NCBI GenBank assembly: GCA_041572755.1 | Contig: JBFFRY010000003.1 | Location: forward strand, 67,675 to 131,674 | Reading direction: 5' to 3' | Length of the DNA: 64,000 bases | From: JBFELU01 sp041572755 | Lineage (GTDB): Bacteria; Actinomycetota; Acidimicrobiia; Spongiisociales; UBA11373 | Shown: positions 40,882 through 49,879 of the stretch, one piece after another | How the letters are laid out: every line of letters begins with the position of its first letter | How positions within the stretch are numbered: position 1 is the stretch's first letter | Program-made: the position numbers and the translations under genes | Notes under the pieces: model-generated | Database searches by the model: none | The model's input: only the letters and a program-made list of their open reading frames with translations | Told to the model about the DNA's origin: nothing

Positions 40882-42186
40882 ATGAGAAAGATCAAGTGGC
40901 TGGCGCCCATGCTGGCGTTTGCGCTCATCGTCGCCGCCTGTGGTGACGATGACGACGCCGCCGACACGACGGGCGCAGCCGGTGGTGATCTGGCGGGAAC
41001 GTCGGTCTCGATCTTCGGCGCCTTCACCAGCGTTGAGGCCGATGCGGTGAATGCCGTCATCGATGAATACTTCGACGGGCCGACCGGCGCCGACACCTTC
41101 TACGAGGGTTCGGAGAGCTTCGAAGAGCAGGTCAAGATTCGTATCGACGGTGGCAACCCACCGGACATCGCGCTCTACCCGCAGCCCGGCTCGGTCGTCG
41201 AGCAGGCTGAGGAGGGCAATGCGATCGCGCTCGAGGATCTCGGTTTCACCTACGAGGAACTCGAGGCGACATTCGGGGCGTACCTCCTGTCGCTCGGTGA
41301 GTACGAGGGCAAGCATTACGGGATCCCCACCAACGTGAACTCGAAGAGCCTGGTTTGGTACAACAAGCCGGTCTTCGAAGAGATGGGCTACGAGATTCCT
41401 GCCACCTGGGACGAGTGGCTGGCGTTGATGGATCAGATGGTCGCCGACGGCTACGAGACCCCGCTGTGCATCGGCACCGGGAGCGAGGCCGCCACCGGTT
41501 GGCCGGCCACCGACTGGATGGAGGACATCATGCTCCGCACCGCGGGCGCCGATGTCTACGACCAGTGGGTGAGCCATGAGATCCCGTTCAACGACGCAAC
41601 CGTCATGCGGGCCATGGACCTGTTCGACGACGTGTGGCAGTACGGGCTCGGCGGCGCCTCGGCCTTCCCGGACATCGACTTCCGTGATGCTCCGGATCCG
41701 ATGGTCGCCGATCCGCCCGGATGCCTCCTCCATCGTCAGGCGAGCTTCATCGTCAACTTCTTCCCCGAGGGGACCGTTGCCGGTGAGGACATCGACCTGT
41801 TCGCATTCCCGGACATCGATCCCGGTGTCAAGGGTGCGCTGATCGCCGGCGAGCTGGGTGCGGTCTTCTCCGACCGTCCCGAGGTGCGGGCCTTCATCGA
41901 GAACTTCATCTCGACGGAAGTCCAGTGTGCCATGGGCGCCCAAGAAGGCGTGCAGCGGATCTCGCCGAACGTGAACACGACCGCCGAGTGCTACGCCGAC
42001 CCGATCGTGGCGACCATCGCCGACTCGATCGTTGCGGCGCTGAGCGCCGGCGGTGCCCGGTTCGATGCCTCCGACCTGATGCCCTCGGCGGTCGGGTCCG
42101 GCTCGTTCTGGACCGGCATGAACGAGTGGATGCGCGGTGCGGATGCCGCCACGGTGGCAGCCGACATCGAGGCTTCCTGGCCGTAA
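40882..42186 (+). CDS. Sugar ABC transporter solute-binding lipoprotein (AglE-like)
   Basis: 434 residues from ATG 40882, chosen over the TTG at 40873 because GAGAGGA lies about ten bases upstream. A lipoprotein signal peptide ends in VAAC (Cys20), followed by an Asp-rich linker. The rest is an MBP-like cluster B fold (NPPDIALYPQPG, WYNKPVFEEMGYEIPATWDEW, GWPATDWMEDIMLR). The set of partners resembles alpha-glucoside transporters AglEFG. It captures a sugar outside the membrane; the precise ligand is not known. Confidence 0.82.
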   Translation: MRKIKWLAPMLAFALIVAACGDDDDAADTTGAAGGDLAGTSVSIFGAFTSVEADAVNAVIDEYFDGPTGADTFYEGSESFEEQVKIRIDGGNPPDIALYPQPGSVVEQAEEGNAIALEDLGFTYEELEATFGAYLLSLGEYEGKHYGIPTNVNSKSLVWYNKPVFEEMGYEIPATWDEWLALMDQMVADGYETPLCIGTGSEAATGWPATDWMEDIMLRTAGADVYDQWVSHEIPFNDATVMRAMDLFDDVWQYGLGGASAFPDIDFRDAPDPMVADPPGCLLHRQASFIVNFFPEGTVAGEDIDLFAFPDIDPGVKGALIAGELGAVFSDRPEVRAFIENFISTEVQCAMGAQEGVQRISPNVNTTAECYADPIVATIADSIVAALSAGGARFDASDLMPSAVGSGSFWTGMNEWMRGADAATVAADIEASWP

Positions 42187-42207
42187 GCCAAGGCCGAAAT
42201 CGATGGA

Positions 42208-42235
42208 AAGGGGCGGCCCTGCGGGGCCGCCCCTT
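42208..42235 (+). terminator. GC-rich hairpin after the solute-binding protein gene
   Basis: Twelve-base arms AAGGGGCGGCCC and GGGCCGCCCCTT enclose a TGCG loop. No T-run follows, so it is more likely an mRNA-stabilising or partial-termination hairpin that raises binding protein over permease levels, common in ABC operons. A TAGAGT box just after it could be an internal promoter. Confidence 0.6.
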
Positions 42236-42266
42236 CGCCGTCTAGAGTGCGGGCCGGGAGGTCGTG

Positions 42267-43412
42267 ATGTCTGAGGGAGAGCGGCTTCGCGAAGTCGCGA
42301 AGGAGGGGCCGCCGCCCGAGAACGTTCAGTCGCCCGGAGCCCGCTTGGGCCTGGGCGTCTTGCGTTTTGCCTCGGCGTTTGCGGTCCCGGTCGTTGCCTT
42401 CATCGTCTTGTGGCTGACCTTCGAGTGGCTGCGCGACGCAGACGCCAACCGGGCGGTGATCGTCCTGGTGGCGGTGGCCGTCGGCGTCATCGGCGTGCTG
42501 GTGCTCTATTGGGCGATGGACTTCGCCGTCAATCGCATGCCGGAGCGTTGGCGGGAGAGCGTTCGCCCCTGGGTGTTCGTGGGCCCGGCGCTCGTGATCC
42601 TGTCGATCTTCCTGCTGTATCCCGCGATCAACACGATCTACGTGTCCTTCCTCGACGCCAGGGGGGACGAGTTCGTCGGTCTGGAGAACTACGGCTTCGT
42701 CTTCACCGACGACGGGATGCTGCGGGCGATTCGCAACACGGTGGCATGGATCGTGGTCGTGCCCTTCTTCGCCGTGAGCATCGGGCTCGGGTTCGCGGTT
42801 CTGGTCGACAAGCTGCAGCGCGGTGAGGGGGTCGCCAAGTCGATCATCTTCCTCCCGATGGCCGTCTCGTTCGTGGGTGCCTCGGTGGTGTGGGGCTTCA
42901 TCTACGACTTCAAGGTGTTCGGGGCCCAGACCGGGCTGCTCAACGGCATCTGGACCGCCTTCGGCGGCGACCCGGTGTCCTGGTTATCCAAGGAGCCGTG
43001 GAACAACGTCCTCTTGATGGTGATCATGATCTGGATGCAGACGGGGTTCGCCATGGTGATCCTGTCTGCCGCCATCAAGTCGGTGCCCGACGACATCCTG
43101 GAGGCGGCCCGCATCGACGGGGCGACCGAGATTCAGGTGTTCTGGCGGGTGGTTCTCCCCTCGATCATGTCGACGGTGGTGGTGGTGACCACCACGATGG
43201 TGATCAACGTCTTAAAGGTCTTCGACATCGTCTTCGTGATGACCAACGGTGAGTCGGGCACCGAGGTCATCGCCGAGCAGATGATCCGATGGTTCTTCCG
43301 CAACGATCACGACGGGAGAGGGGCGGCGATCGCGGTGATCCTGTTCCTGGCGATCGTGCCGGTGATGGCGATCAACGTGCGCCGGTTCCGGGCGGAGGAG
43401 GCGATCCGATGA
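42267..43412 (+). CDS. Sugar ABC transporter permease, AglF-like
   Basis: 381 residues, ATG 42267 with GGGAGG five bases before it. Two extra N-terminal helices precede the usual six-helix permease domain. The EAA loop EAARIDGATEIQVFWRVVLP near residue 290 contacts the ATPase. The C-terminus overlaps the next permease by four bases. Confidence 0.85.
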   Translation: MSEGERLREVAKEGPPPENVQSPGARLGLGVLRFASAFAVPVVAFIVLWLTFEWLRDADANRAVIVLVAVAVGVIGVLVLYWAMDFAVNRMPERWRESVRPWVFVGPALVILSIFLLYPAINTIYVSFLDARGDEFVGLENYGFVFTDDGMLRAIRNTVAWIVVVPFFAVSIGLGFAVLVDKLQRGEGVAKSIIFLPMAVSFVGASVVWGFIYDFKVFGAQTGLLNGIWTAFGGDPVSWLSKEPWNNVLLMVIMIWMQTGFAMVILSAAIKSVPDDILEAARIDGATEIQVFWRVVLPSIMSTVVVVTTTMVINVLKVFDIVFVMTNGESGTEVIAEQMIRWFFRNDHDGRGAAIAVILFLAIVPVMAINVRRFRAEEAIR

Positions 43413-44350
43413 CCACGACCACTCCAGAAGAGGTCTTCGCTCCCGAGTCGGCTCCCCGGCCCGGCCTGGTCCGCCGGATCTTCGACCGGTGGGAGGTGAA
43501 GGTCGCCATCATCGTGATCTGCGTCCTGTGGCTCATCCCGGCTCTCGGCCTGCTCATCTCGTCGTTCCGCACTTCGGCGATCATTGAGAGCGAGGGATGG
43601 TGGACGTTCTTCTCGAAGCCGTTCGACACGGCCCAGTGGACGCTCGACAACTACGCCACGGTGCTCGACCAGCGCGGTTTCGGCAACGCATTCCTCAACA
43701 GCCTTGCCGTGGTGATACCTTCCACGGTGATCCCGATCACGGTGGCATCGTTCGCCGCCTACGCCTTCTCCTGGATGGAGTTCAAAGGCCGGTACATCCT
43801 GTTCGTGGCGGTGGTGGGGCTGCTGGTGGTCCCACTGCAGATGGCGCTGATCCCGCTGCTCCGCCTCTACACGTCGGGTGAGTTCTTCGGGTTCACCACC
43901 CCGTTCCCCCACCCGATCAACGGGACGTATATGGCGGTGTGGTTGGCCCACACCGGGTTCGGGCTGCCACTGGCGGTCTACCTGTTGCGGAACTACATCG
44001 GATCGCTGCCCTCGTCGATCATCGAGTCGGCGAAGATCGACGGTGCAACCCACTTCCAGATCTTCATCCGGCTCATCGTGCCGCTCTCGGTGCCGGCGCT
44101 GGCGTCGTTTGCGATCTTCCAGTTCCTGTGGGTCTGGAACGACCTGCTGGTCGCGCTGGTGTTCTTGGGCGGCACGCCCGACGTTCAGGTGATCACTCAG
44201 GCCCTCGCCGAACTGCGAGGCCAGTACGGGCAGTTCGAGCATCTGCTCCCGGCCGCCGCCTTCATCTCGATGGCGCTGCCGCTGCTCGTGTTCTTCTCCT
44301 TGCAGCGCTACTTCGTCCGCGGCCTGACCGCCGGCTCGGTCAAGGGCTAG
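43409..44350 (+). CDS. Sugar ABC transporter permease, AglG-like
   Basis: 313 residues, six membrane helices. The EAA loop ESAKIDGATHFQIFIRLIVP is near residue 210 and the C-terminal FSLQRYFVRGLTAGSVKG matches MalG-type permeases. No ATPase gene follows; a shared MsmK-type ATPase elsewhere in the genome is likely, since the ATPase at 45498 belongs to an iron cluster. Confidence 0.86.
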   Translation: MTTTTPEEVFAPESAPRPGLVRRIFDRWEVKVAIIVICVLWLIPALGLLISSFRTSAIIESEGWWTFFSKPFDTAQWTLDNYATVLDQRGFGNAFLNSLAVVIPSTVIPITVASFAAYAFSWMEFKGRYILFVAVVGLLVVPLQMALIPLLRLYTSGEFFGFTTPFPHPINGTYMAVWLAHTGFGLPLAVYLLRNYIGSLPSSIIESAKIDGATHFQIFIRLIVPLSVPALASFAIFQFLWVWNDLLVALVFLGGTPDVQVITQALAELRGQYGQFEHLLPAAAFISMALPLLVFFSLQRYFVRGLTAGSVKG

Positions 44351-44370
44351 AGGCGGCGAGGGGTCGAGGG

Positions 44371-44907
44371 TTGGCCGACATCGACCCCCGGCCCCTTCCT
44401 TCGCGCCGCAAGTGGATTGCGGTCGGGCTGGCGACCTTCGTCGAGCTCGTGTCGTTCTGGGCGATCATCGTGGGTGTCGCTCGGGGCATCGAAGACGAGG
44501 CGGCCGGATCGGCGGCCGGTCCGTTCGCCCTCGGTTTTGCGCTCGTCCCGTTCGCTTTCCTGGTGCTGGCGTTCGTGTCGAACCATCGCCGGGCCCCGGG
44601 AGCTGTGATGCGGGCCATGGGGGTGTGGCTCCTGGCCGGGCTTCCGATGATCCTGTTCGTCGATCCGGCGGCGGGGATGGCGGCCGGCTACGGGATGGGG
44701 GGTGCGATCGCCTTGCGGGCCGACGAGGGACACAGTTTCAAGGCTCGTTTCTGGTGGGTGGTGGCGCTGGTGCTCTACGTATCGGTGCTGGTGCTCGGCC
44801 GGATCGCCCCGGGACCCGGGGCGCTCTCGGCCAGCTTGCTCCCCTTCGCCACGGTGGCCTTCGCCGATTACGTGATGGAGCAGAAGGCAGCTGCAGAAGG
44901 CCGGTGA
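44371..44907 (+). CDS. Hypothetical six-span membrane protein
   Basis: 178 residues from TTG 44371 with GAGGGG-type Shine-Dalgarno sequence upstream. Six hydrophobic segments follow a short basic N-terminus; the C-terminus is polar. No family is recognised. It lies 20 bases after the sugar permease and may be cotranscribed with it. Confidence 0.55.
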   Translation: MADIDPRPLPSRRKWIAVGLATFVELVSFWAIIVGVARGIEDEAAGSAAGPFALGFALVPFAFLVLAFVSNHRRAPGAVMRAMGVWLLAGLPMILFVDPAAGMAAGYGMGGAIALRADEGHSFKARFWWVVALVLYVSVLVLGRIAPGPGALSASLLPFATVAFADYVMEQKAAAEGR

Positions 44908-44973
44908 TCCGGTGCGGGAACCGCGCTGGGCGGCGGGGCGTCCAAGAGTCATCGAGAGAACAGGAGTCAGAGA

Positions 44974-45435
44974 ATGAGACGTTTTGTCGCAGTGCTGCTC
45001 GTCGGCGCCGTCCTCTTCGCTGCGTGCGGCGATGAGGCGACCGACGATGCTGCCGAGGCGCCTCCGGAGTCCACGATCTCGGATGGTCTCCCGCCGGCAG
45101 ATGACGATGCGACATTCCCGGTGGGCATGGGGCCCGGTATCTCGGTGGCCGAGGCTCTGGAATCGACCTTGGATGGGCCGCTGCTCGTCAACGGCTTCGT
45201 GTTCGTCTTCGCCGATGGTGCGGTGGTGCTCGCCGATGTGATGGCCGAGTCCTTCCCGCCCCAACCCGGCGGCGCGACGATTGCGGTCGAGGGGCTCGAT
45301 CTCATGCAGCTCCCGCTCACCGAGGGGCCCACCGACGCCGAGATCGAGATCACCGGCTGGACCGACCTGCCGGTCCAGGTCCTCGGTGAGATCGTCGACG
45401 GAGTGTTGATCGGCACTTCGACGGCGTCGGCGTAA
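44974..45435 (+). CDS. Small lipoprotein of unknown function
   Basis: 153 residues. A lipoprotein signal ends in LFAAC (Cys18), followed by an acidic linker. The mature part contains VNGFVFVFADGAVVLADVM and IAVEGLDLMQLPL, suggesting a small beta-rich domain. GGAGTCAGAGA precedes the ATG. No family is recognised. Confidence 0.6.
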   Translation: MRRFVAVLLVGAVLFAACGDEATDDAAEAPPESTISDGLPPADDDATFPVGMGPGISVAEALESTLDGPLLVNGFVFVFADGAVVLADVMAESFPPQPGGATIAVEGLDLMQLPLTEGPTDAEIEITGWTDLPVQVLGEIVDGVLIGTSTASA

Positions 45436-45451
45436 CGCACCCGGTTGCCCT

Positions 45452-45490
45452 CGGTGTCTCCGATCGGCCTGCAGTTGGTCGGAGGCACCG
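45452..45490. terminator. Bidirectional hairpin terminator between convergent genes
   Basis: CGGTGTCTCCGA and TCGGAGGCACCG form a 12-base stem with one G-U pair and a 15-base loop, placed between the lipoprotein stop and the ATPase stop. No T-run is present. Confidence 0.5.
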
Positions 45491-45497
45491 GGGGTGA

Positions 45498-46562
45498 TCA
45501 GGTCCGGGTAGGCCCCTCATGTCGGTGCTCCTCCGTCACCGGGAAGGCCACCACCTCCCGGATCGACACTGAGACGCGATCGCCCGGCAGCAGCGACGGG
45601 CTCGGCCCCAATCGGGAGAGCAGCCGCCGGCCCCCATCGAGGTGGACCAGCACCAGCTGATCGTGGCCGTAGAACTCGCGGGCCGCCACTCGGGCGGTGC
45701 CGTTCGGGTCGGGCCGGAGTCCGACCGACTCGGGTCGAATCATCACTTCGACGTTTCCCGAGAGGCCGGCCAGGTCGCCCTCCAGTGGGAAGGTCCCCAG
45801 CGGTGTCTCCACCCGCCCCTCGGCGGCGGTTCCGCCCACGAACTCGGCTTCGCCGAGGAAGCGGGCCACCCAGCAGTCCCGGGGCCTCCGATACAGTTCC
45901 GACGGCTCGGCGACCTGGACGATCCGGCCGTCCCGCATCACCGCCACCGCATCGCTCATCGCCATGGCCTCTTCCTGGTCGTGGGTGACGAAGACGGCGG
46001 TCGTTTGGGCCTCGACGAGGATCGTGCGGACTTCCCGGCGGACCCGGTCGCGGCGGGGTGCGTCGAGGTTGGAGAACGGCTCATCGAGCAGGATCACGTG
46101 TGGCTCCGGGGCCAACGCTCTGGCGAGCGCCACCCGCTGCTGCTCGCCTCCGCTGAGCTCCTGGGGCATCCGGCCACCGGCTTCACCGAGTCCGACGAGG
46201 TCGAGCACTTCCTCGACCCGGGCCCTCCGGTCCCGGCCGAGCCCGTAGGCGACGTTGCCGGCGACGCTGAGGTGGGGGAACAGGGCGTACTCCTGGAACA
46301 CCATCCCCACCTTGCGGTCTTCGGGCGGCACCATGTGGTCGTCGTCGACCACACGGCGTCCGGCGATCTCGACCGTTCCGGAGTCGGGTTGCTCGAAGCC
46401 GGCGACGATTCGGAGGGCGGTCGTCTTGCCCGATCCGGATGGCCCGAGCAGGCCGAGGATCGACCCGGCCGGCACTTCGAGATCGAAGTCGGCCAGCGCC
46501 GTCATGGGTCCATACCGCTTGGTGACCCCGGTGCAGCGGATGGCGGGGCTGTCAGCGTTCAT
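45498..46562 (-). CDS. Iron ABC transporter ATP-binding protein (FbpC-type)
   Basis: 354 residues from ATG 46562, which lies within the end of the permease gene. Walker A LLGPSGSGKTTA near residue 42, Q-loop VFQEYALFPHLS near 88, signature LSGGEQQRVALARAL near 137, Walker B VILLDEPFSNLD near 155 and switch His in THDQEEAM. The C-terminal beta domain matches TOBE regulatory domains. It drives import with the two genes upstream. Confidence 0.85.
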   Translation of the reverse strand: MNADSPAIRCTGVTKRYGPMTALADFDLEVPAGSILGLLGPSGSGKTTALRIVAGFEQPDSGTVEIAGRRVVDDDHMVPPEDRKVGMVFQEYALFPHLSVAGNVAYGLGRDRRARVEEVLDLVGLGEAGGRMPQELSGGEQQRVALARALAPEPHVILLDEPFSNLDAPRRDRVRREVRTILVEAQTTAVFVTHDQEEAMAMSDAVAVMRDGRIVQVAEPSELYRRPRDCWVARFLGEAEFVGGTAAEGRVETPLGTFPLEGDLAGLSGNVEVMIRPESVGLRPDPNGTARVAAREFYGHDQLVLVHLDGGRRLLSRLGPSPSLLPGDRVSVSIREVVAFPVTEEHRHEGPTRT

Positions 46563-48129
46563 CGGTGCGGGTGGTGAGGATGTACATGGGAACTGCAGAG
46601 ACGGCCAGCAACAGTAGTGCCGGTGCGGCGGCACGGGAGTAGAGCAGGTCGTCGGCCGCCGACCAGACGTCGACGGCGAGGGTGTCGAACCCGGTGGGGC
46701 GCAGCAGCAGGGTGATGGGGAGCTCCTTCATCGTGGTCAGGAACACGAGCACCGCCCCGGCCAGCAGGCCCCTCCAGATGAGCGGGACTGTGACCCGGCC
46801 CAGGGTTGCGAGGGGGCCGCGTCCCAGCCCGCGGGAGGCTTCCTCGAGGCTCGGGTCCACCTGCAGCAGCGCCGCCTTGCCTGCGCCGAGGGCCTCAGCG
46901 AAGAAGACTGAGGCATAGACCACGACCATGAGCCCCAGGCTCTGATAGAGACCGCCCAGGTAGCGGGAGGCGAAGAACACCACGGCGAGGCCCACCGTGA
47001 TGTGCGGCAGAGCGAACATGACGTAGATCGATCGCTCCAGCCAGGTGGTGCGACGCGAGGCGTGACGGACCACCAGCACGGAGGTGGGAATGGCCGCCAC
47101 GAAGGCCACTGCGCCGGCGAGAGTGGCGCCGGCCAGCGAACCGGCGACTGCTCCCCAGTCGATGATCGCCCGGCCCTCCCGGGCGAGCCAGGACAGCAAC
47201 ACCGCGATCGGGATTCCCAGCGAGACGAGCGCCAGGATGCCCAGGGCCGCGGTGGCGGCCACGGTCTGACGAGTGGTGAGTTCCACCGATCGCGATGGGG
47301 AGGGCACGTGGGGTGTGGCATACGAGGCCCGGCTCCGGGATCGCTCCTCGGCCCACAGCACCATCAAGGCGACGATCACCAGTACCACGGCCAGCACCGC
47401 GGCCGGGGTTCGATCCAGGCGTCCGGCGTACTGGGCGTAGATGACCCTCGTGAACGCGTCGAACCGCATCAGAGACACCGCCCCGAAGTCGGAAAGGGTG
47501 TACAGGGCGACGAGGAGGCCCCCGGCGGCCACCGAGGGTCTGAGCTGGGGGAGCACGATCGTGCGGAACACCCGCCATGGGGTGGCGCCGAGTCCCCGGG
47601 CGGCGTCTTCCTGTGCCCTCCCTATCCGCCGCAGCGCCGCCGCGGCGACCAGGTAGACGAAGGGGTAGGTGGCGATGGTGAGCGCCATCCAGGCTCCCCA
47701 GAACCCGTTTGCCGGGGGCAGGGCGACCCCGGTCGCATCGGCGATGAGCCCGCCGTCGCCGAAGGCCGATCGCAGCGCCAGCGCCACCACGTACGAGGGG
47801 ATCACCAGGGGCAGCGCCACCACGACGGTCCACACCTTTCGTCCCCGGAGCCGGGTCCGGGCGGTGAGCCAGGCGGCTCCGATCCCGATGGCGCTCGCCG
47901 AGGCAACGACGGCCGCCGTGAGGGCCAGGGTGTTGCCGAGCAGTTCGGCGGTGCGCCCCGACCAGAACGTCTCCGCCGCCGCCGATCCCCCGGCGGCGAC
48001 TCGCCCCAGCATCGCGCCGAACGGGACGAACACCGGCACCAGGGCGGCACCGGCGATGAACCACATCCACAGGGGGGCGGCCGCCTTGACGTGGCCGCGG
48101 CGCCGCAGCAGGCGGCCCGCCGGGATCAC
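46552..48129 (-). CDS. Iron ABC transporter permease, two-domain (FbpB-type)
   Basis: 525 residues, GTG start overlapping the solute-binding-protein gene by four bases. Twelve membrane helices in two halves, each with an EAA-type loop (EDAARGLGATPWRVFRTIVLP near 190 and EEASRGLGRGPLATLGRVTVP near 435). This two-in-one layout is typical of Fbp/Sfu ferric iron transporters. Confidence 0.86.
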   Translation of the reverse strand: MIPAGRLLRRRGHVKAAAPLWMWFIAGAALVPVFVPFGAMLGRVAAGGSAAAETFWSGRTAELLGNTLALTAAVVASASAIGIGAAWLTARTRLRGRKVWTVVVALPLVIPSYVVALALRSAFGDGGLIADATGVALPPANGFWGAWMALTIATYPFVYLVAAAALRRIGRAQEDAARGLGATPWRVFRTIVLPQLRPSVAAGGLLVALYTLSDFGAVSLMRFDAFTRVIYAQYAGRLDRTPAAVLAVVLVIVALMVLWAEERSRSRASYATPHVPSPSRSVELTTRQTVAATAALGILALVSLGIPIAVLLSWLAREGRAIIDWGAVAGSLAGATLAGAVAFVAAIPTSVLVVRHASRRTTWLERSIYVMFALPHITVGLAVVFFASRYLGGLYQSLGLMVVVYASVFFAEALGAGKAALLQVDPSLEEASRGLGRGPLATLGRVTVPLIWRGLLAGAVLVFLTTMKELPITLLLRPTGFDTLAVDVWSAADDLLYSRAAAPALLLLAVSAVPMYILTTRTDER

Positions 48130-49124
48130 AGCAGGCCGGCCTCGGCGACGAGGTCGGTGGCGCGATCGAGTGCTCCGGCGAGGTCCGACAGATCGAGCTC
48201 GGGCGGGCTGAGGCTCTCCAGGGTTGGTAGGTCCGGCGATTGGGCGACGCCGGTGACGAGTGGGTACTCGAAGGTCTGGGTGACGAAGAAGCGCTGGGAC
48301 TCGGCGGAGAGCAGGAACCGCACGAAGGCGAGTGCTCCTTCGGGATCATCGGTTGCTTCGAGGATGCCGACCCCGGCCGGCATCACCAGGGCGCCGGCTC
48401 CCCCGATGAGGAAGTGGTTGACGGCATGGGTCGATCCCACCTCGGCCGCCCGGCTGAGCGGGTAGTAGTGGTTCACGAGACCGAGTTCGATCTCGGCCTC
48501 GTCGATGGCGGCGACGATCACCGAGTTCTTGGGATAGGTGAGGGGGCGGTTGGCGGCGATGCCTTCCAGCCATGCCCGGGTCGCATCCTCGCCCTCGAGC
48601 AGGATCATGGCGGCCACCGATGCCAGGAACGACCCGTTGGTGGGAGCGATCCCGAGGCGTCCCTGCCACATCGGATCGGTGAGGGCCTCGAGGTCGCCGG
48701 GGAGCGCCGCAGGATCGAGGACCCGGTCGTCGTAGGCGATCACCCGCGATCGGCCCGAGGTCCCCACCCATCGGCCCTCCCGGTCGGAGAATTCGGCCGG
48801 CACCAACTGCAGCACCTCCTCCGGGAGGGGCATGAGGAGCCCCTCGAGGGCGACGGCGCCGAGCGAAGCCGGATCGACGGCGAAGAACACATCGGCCGGG
48901 GTGTTGCTCCCTTCCTCGCGAAGGGTGGCGGCGAGATCGGTGCTGTTGGCGTAGCGGATCTCGAGGTCGATCCCGGTTTCCTGCTCGAAGCGCTCGAGGA
49001 GGGGAGCCACCAGCTCTTCCTTGCGGCCCGAATAGACGGTGAGGGTGTCACCATCGGCGGAGCATGCCGTGGCCGCCACCGTCAGAGCGAGGATCACGAG
49101 CACCATGGAGCGTCGCACGGCCAC
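48126..49124 (-). CDS. Ferric iron-binding lipoprotein (FbpA-like)
   Basis: 332 residues from GTG 49124, preceded by an AGGGGGAA Shine-Dalgarno; GTG 49118 and ATG 49106 are alternatives. The signal ends in ATACS, a likely lipoprotein Cys. The mature part opens with LTVYSGRKEELV and has the NHYYPL segment with the paired tyrosines that bind Fe3+ in FbpA proteins, plus YPKNSVIV. It hands iron to the permease. Confidence 0.83.
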   Translation of the reverse strand: MAVRRSMVLVILALTVAATACSADGDTLTVYSGRKEELVAPLLERFEQETGIDLEIRYANSTDLAATLREEGSNTPADVFFAVDPASLGAVALEGLLMPLPEEVLQLVPAEFSDREGRWVGTSGRSRVIAYDDRVLDPAALPGDLEALTDPMWQGRLGIAPTNGSFLASVAAMILLEGEDATRAWLEGIAANRPLTYPKNSVIVAAIDEAEIELGLVNHYYPLSRAAEVGSTHAVNHFLIGGAGALVMPAGVGILEATDDPEGALAFVRFLLSAESQRFFVTQTFEYPLVTGVAQSPDLPTLESLSPPELDLSDLAGALDRATDLVAEAGLL

Positions 49125-49157
49125 CAAGCTATTCCCCCTATCACCGTAGTGCAAAAC

Positions 49158-49169
49158 GCCTAACACCTC
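49158..49169. promoter_or_regulatory. Candidate IdeR/DtxR half-site
   Basis: CGCCTAACACCT resembles one half of the iron box TTAGGTTAGGCTAACCTAA; a second half-like GGTTAGG lies at 49197-49202 over the regulator -10. Located between the divergent iron-transport and regulator genes, they fit iron-dependent control, but neither is a full palindrome. Confidence 0.3.
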
Positions 49170-49198
49170 CTGCAAGGCAGACCTGACATCACGCCGGT

Positions 49199-49204
49199 TA
49201 GGAT
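49199..49204 (+). promoter_or_regulatory. Predicted -10 element of the DtxR-family gene
   Basis: TAGGAT, six bases before the ATG 49211; a leaderless transcript is likely. Confidence 0.45.
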
Positions 49205-49210
49205 GGTGCC

Positions 49211-49876
49211 ATGGTCCGGTCGATCCCCGAAGCCCACCGCGAATACCTTCAGACGATCTTTGCGCTCGAAGAGAGCGGAGTGGAGCCGATCCAGGCGCGA
49301 ATCGCCGACTGGCTCGGCGTGAGCCGGGCCAGTGTCTCCGAGATGGTGCGCAAGCTCGGTGCCGAAGGGATGGTCTCGGCGGGAAAGAATGGGGTCATCA
49401 ACCTCACCAGCGACGGCCGGGCCGTCGCCGAAGTCATCGTGCGCCGGCACCGGCTCGCCGAACGCTTCCTCGCGGAAGTCCTCCGCCTCCCCTGGGTCAA
49501 GGTGCACGCCGAGGCGGCCGTCTGGGAGCACGTCATCTCCGATGAGGTCGAGAAAGCCATGTGGGAGGTGATGGACGACCCGGGAACCTGCCCCCACGGC
49601 AACCCGATCCCCGGATCCGGGTACCGGCCGCCCCCCACGAGGCCGATCGCCGAGGTCGCCACGGGCGACACTTGCGTGCTCGAACGGATCAGTGAGGAAC
49701 TGGAACTCGACGAGGAGATGATGGCCTTCCTCGATGAGGCCGGAGTGCGGCCCGGGGTCGAGATCCGCGTCGCCGGAAGGACTCCTCACGACGTGATCAC
49801 GATCAGTGCCGGAAACGCTGATCCGGTCGGGCTCGGGCCCTTCGCCGCCGAGCGCCTGTTCGTCGTCGAAGGCTGA
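49211..49876 (+). CDS. DtxR-family metal-dependent regulator (IdeR-like)
   Basis: 221 residues. The winged helix (IQARIADWLGVSRASVSEMVRKL) is followed by a dimerisation and metal-binding domain (VIVRRHRLAERFLAEVL, WEHVISDEVE, then DPGTCPHGNPIPGS, a hallmark of IdeR/DtxR with Cys and His ligands). The C-terminal third is an SH3-like FeoA domain, as in IdeR. Divergent from the iron ABC transporter it probably represses when Fe2+ is plentiful. MntR-like Mn sensing is an alternative. Confidence 0.87.
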   Translation: MVRSIPEAHREYLQTIFALEESGVEPIQARIADWLGVSRASVSEMVRKLGAEGMVSAGKNGVINLTSDGRAVAEVIVRRHRLAERFLAEVLRLPWVKVHAEAAVWEHVISDEVEKAMWEVMDDPGTCPHGNPIPGSGYRPPPTRPIAEVATGDTCVLERISEELELDEEMMAFLDEAGVRPGVEIRVAGRTPHDVITISAGNADPVGLGPFAAERLFVVEG

Positions 49877-49879
49877 GCC

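Noticed and set aside
45498..46562. ATPase partner for the sugar ABC transporter
   Set aside because: It is on the opposite strand and overlaps an Fbp-type permease gene in one operon with an iron-binding protein; sharing cannot be excluded but is not supported.
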